From Trogon surrucura (lineage: Eukaryota > Chordata > Aves > Trogoniformes > Trogonidae), in assembly GCA_020746105.1 (NCBI GenBank), contig CM036617.1:143944518-144008517 (forward strand): DNA of 64,000 bases, written 5' to 3'. Below the pieces are notes generated by a model that worked only from the letters and a program-made list of their open reading frames with translations, did no database searches and had not been told where the DNA came from. The position numbers and the translations under genes were made by a program. How positions within the stretch are numbered: position 1 is the first letter of the stretch; each line of letters opens with the position of its first letter. Positions 62,301 to 64,000 of the stretch are shown here, piece by piece.

Positions 62301-64000
62301 TTTTTATGAATTTTGATGGGTTTATGAAGAACAGGTAATGTCTAACATTATATATCTTTAGTGAGATCATTACTTTGGCAAACAGGATTAATACAATGTG
62401 TTTAGGCACCTTTAAGATTTGCCATAACATCATTTGGGTGACTGGAAAACCTGATACGATGGAAAAAAATAAGAAACCCAGCAACTGAGTGCTCATCACA
62501 TTGATTATATGTGGCCAAATGCTAATCATCTTTCTTAGAAGGTTTGTTTCTGGAAAAGCCTCAATAGCATCTCTCTGCCTTATACTCTTTTATGGTGAGC
62601 TCGTAGAAGATGGTGGTGAGGGGATGAAGGAGCATGGACCAGAAAGGCAATGTTATATTTGTAGGGATAGCAGCAGTGTTGAATATTTAAACCTGGCTCT
62701 AGTTCTGGTCTCTGGAGAGCCCAGAAGTTGAAGCCATGAAACTCATTTAAAACAGGGAGAAATGTGCCTTAGGGAGACAATATCGGAGCTCAGTTGGTTT
62801 AAGTGGATGGTGGAGAACTGGCTTGAACTCAGTGGCCAGGCAAGTATGTGGAGAAAATGTGGTAGCAGATGTTTCTGAAGTTTTCATACAACCCACTCTC
62901 TGAAGTCTGCATCGGGGCTAACTGAAACTCAAGTTACAGTGTGTATTTTTAACATGGTGTGGCATTAATGGTTGGAACAGTTTACTAACCGTTGTGTCTG
63001 GTAGGAATATTAAATGAACCCAAGTGGTATACAAGTTTGAAAAATAACTAATTTAGGACAATCCTACAGGGGTCAGTCTTGAACACAGAAGCTCCGGCTG
63101 GCTGTGGATGCTGTCTCAGTTGCGACCCTAGATGGAAACTTGTGCTCTTGTGCAAGTATTTCAGGAAGTCTGTCGTTAGTAAGCTCCATTGTTAGTAAAC
63201 TTCCTATGATCTGAGGCCAGCCCTGTGTATGGAGCAGAAGACATTTACTAATTTATCTTTACTTACACACTTGTGATGCAAATACAGAAGTATTGTTTCT
63301 GTCTTGTTACAGAAGGGGAGAGGGGGGAAATTGCTTCTCAAACTGTCAAGGAGCAGCAGAGTGTCTGTGTCTGCTCCCTTCTGTCAAGGCGAGGCCTCAT
63401 TCTGCAAAAATAACCACTTATGTTCTTTAAATCTCAGCTGGCAAACTTATGGCTCTTGTTTCTATTGTCGTAACTGCTGAAATACGTGGATTTATACTGA
63501 CAGGCAATTGGTTTTTGAGCAAAAGCATGGACTCTTACAAGATAGATGAATCAAAATTAAGACATTAGCTAAAAGAACTAGCAAATCCAGACATTGTTAA
63601 GAATGCACACATAAGATGGCTTTCATATTTTATTTTTTTTTATATTTTTTTTTATTTAGCTGTCTACCCACCCAAAGAGGGTATTTTCCATCTTTTGTCC
63701 ATGCCTGTCAGCACAGATATAATTGGTGGGTATATGCAAGTGTGTGCATATATGTTAGCATATATTTGTATATGCATGTATTCATGGTGCTTAATCACTT
63801 TAGGGTTAATAATAGACTTTAATTTCCCCCTTCTTGTCTGAATGGAGAGCACAGTTGTGGGGCTATTCTGTCTGATGCCAAATCGAAGCTATGTTTCTGT
63901 TCTTTTGACTGCCTCTTGCCTTTGCTCCAGGATCATTGATCAAGGATGATAATATTCTGTTTGGTTTTTTTGTTGTGGTTTTTTTTTTTTTTAAACTCTA
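47346..64000. other. 16.7 kb with no recognised gene or interspersed repeat
   Basis: This is AT-rich sequence with simple tracts, including TA/TG-rich DNA near 63720-63785 and T-runs at 63630-63660 and 63985-63995. In mammals VWF lies upstream of CD9 in divergent orientation. I looked for a VWF signal peptide or D-domain cysteine pattern on the plus strand and found none. Confidence 0.5.
61318..61373 (+). repeat. Polypyrimidine T/C tract
   Basis: About 55 bases are nearly all T and C, with TTTTTTC units followed by CCCCCTCCCCTCC. It is low-complexity. It could adopt unusual structures, but nothing around it suggests a splice site. Confidence 0.8.

Noticed and set aside
42000-64000. VWF 5' exons, expected upstream of CD9 by mammalian gene order
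   Set aside because: No signal peptide followed by cysteine-rich D-domain sequence with flanking splice sites could be found. The gene may lie beyond the window.
1-64000. LTR retrovirus-like elements, DNA transposons, CRISPR arrays or an operon-like gene cluster
   Set aside because: None was seen. All interspersed repeats recognised are CR1 LINE pieces or the CR1-tailed SINE, and the one assembled gene is a spliced vertebrate gene.

Overview
The window looks like bird nuclear DNA. The repeats are almost all CR1 LINE fragments, many ending in the ATTCTATGATTCTATGAT-type CR1 tail. One element joins a tRNA-Ile-like head to a CR1 tail. To my recollection that is the architecture of TguSINE1, a SINE described from perching birds, so a passerine source is likely. 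That species inference rests on a single element.

The only gene I can assemble is CD9, a tetraspanin, on the minus strand. Eight coding exons run from the ATG at 41224 down to the stop at 19544. All introns are GT-AG and the reading frame stays open, giving 223 residues. The predicted protein has four membrane segments, the CCG motif with four large-loop cysteines, juxtamembrane cysteines and the NREMV C-terminus. A GC-rich CpG-island promoter sits at about 40640-41600, and a short 3' UTR ends near an AATAAA at 19287-19282. CD9 is a membrane organiser that builds tetraspanin-enriched microdomains with partners such as integrins and IgSF proteins.

Layout: 1-19.2 kb lies downstream of CD9 and is non-coding as far as I can tell, with three plus-strand CR1 pieces (1683-2193, 3962-4030, 11646-12540). 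CD9 occupies 19.25-41.3 kb. Its introns 2, 4 and 7 carry CR1 pieces, including one nested inside another and one ending about 16 bases from a splice donor. The 11.9 kb first intron has no interspersed repeat that I recognise. From 41.6 to 64 kb is the upstream flank, with two CR1 pieces (45336-45864, 47192-47345), the tRNA-Ile/CR1 SINE at 46064-46249, and a long stretch with no recognised gene or interspersed repeat. In mammals the flanking genes are VWF and PLEKHG6. I looked for both and found no exon of either that I could support.

I found no CRISPR, operon, LTR retrovirus-like element or DNA transposon. The best candidates for a second look are the SINE and its 77-of-78 tail match 26 kb away, a 41-base dispersed repeat at the edge of the CD9 promoter, and the CR1 beside the exon 4 donor.
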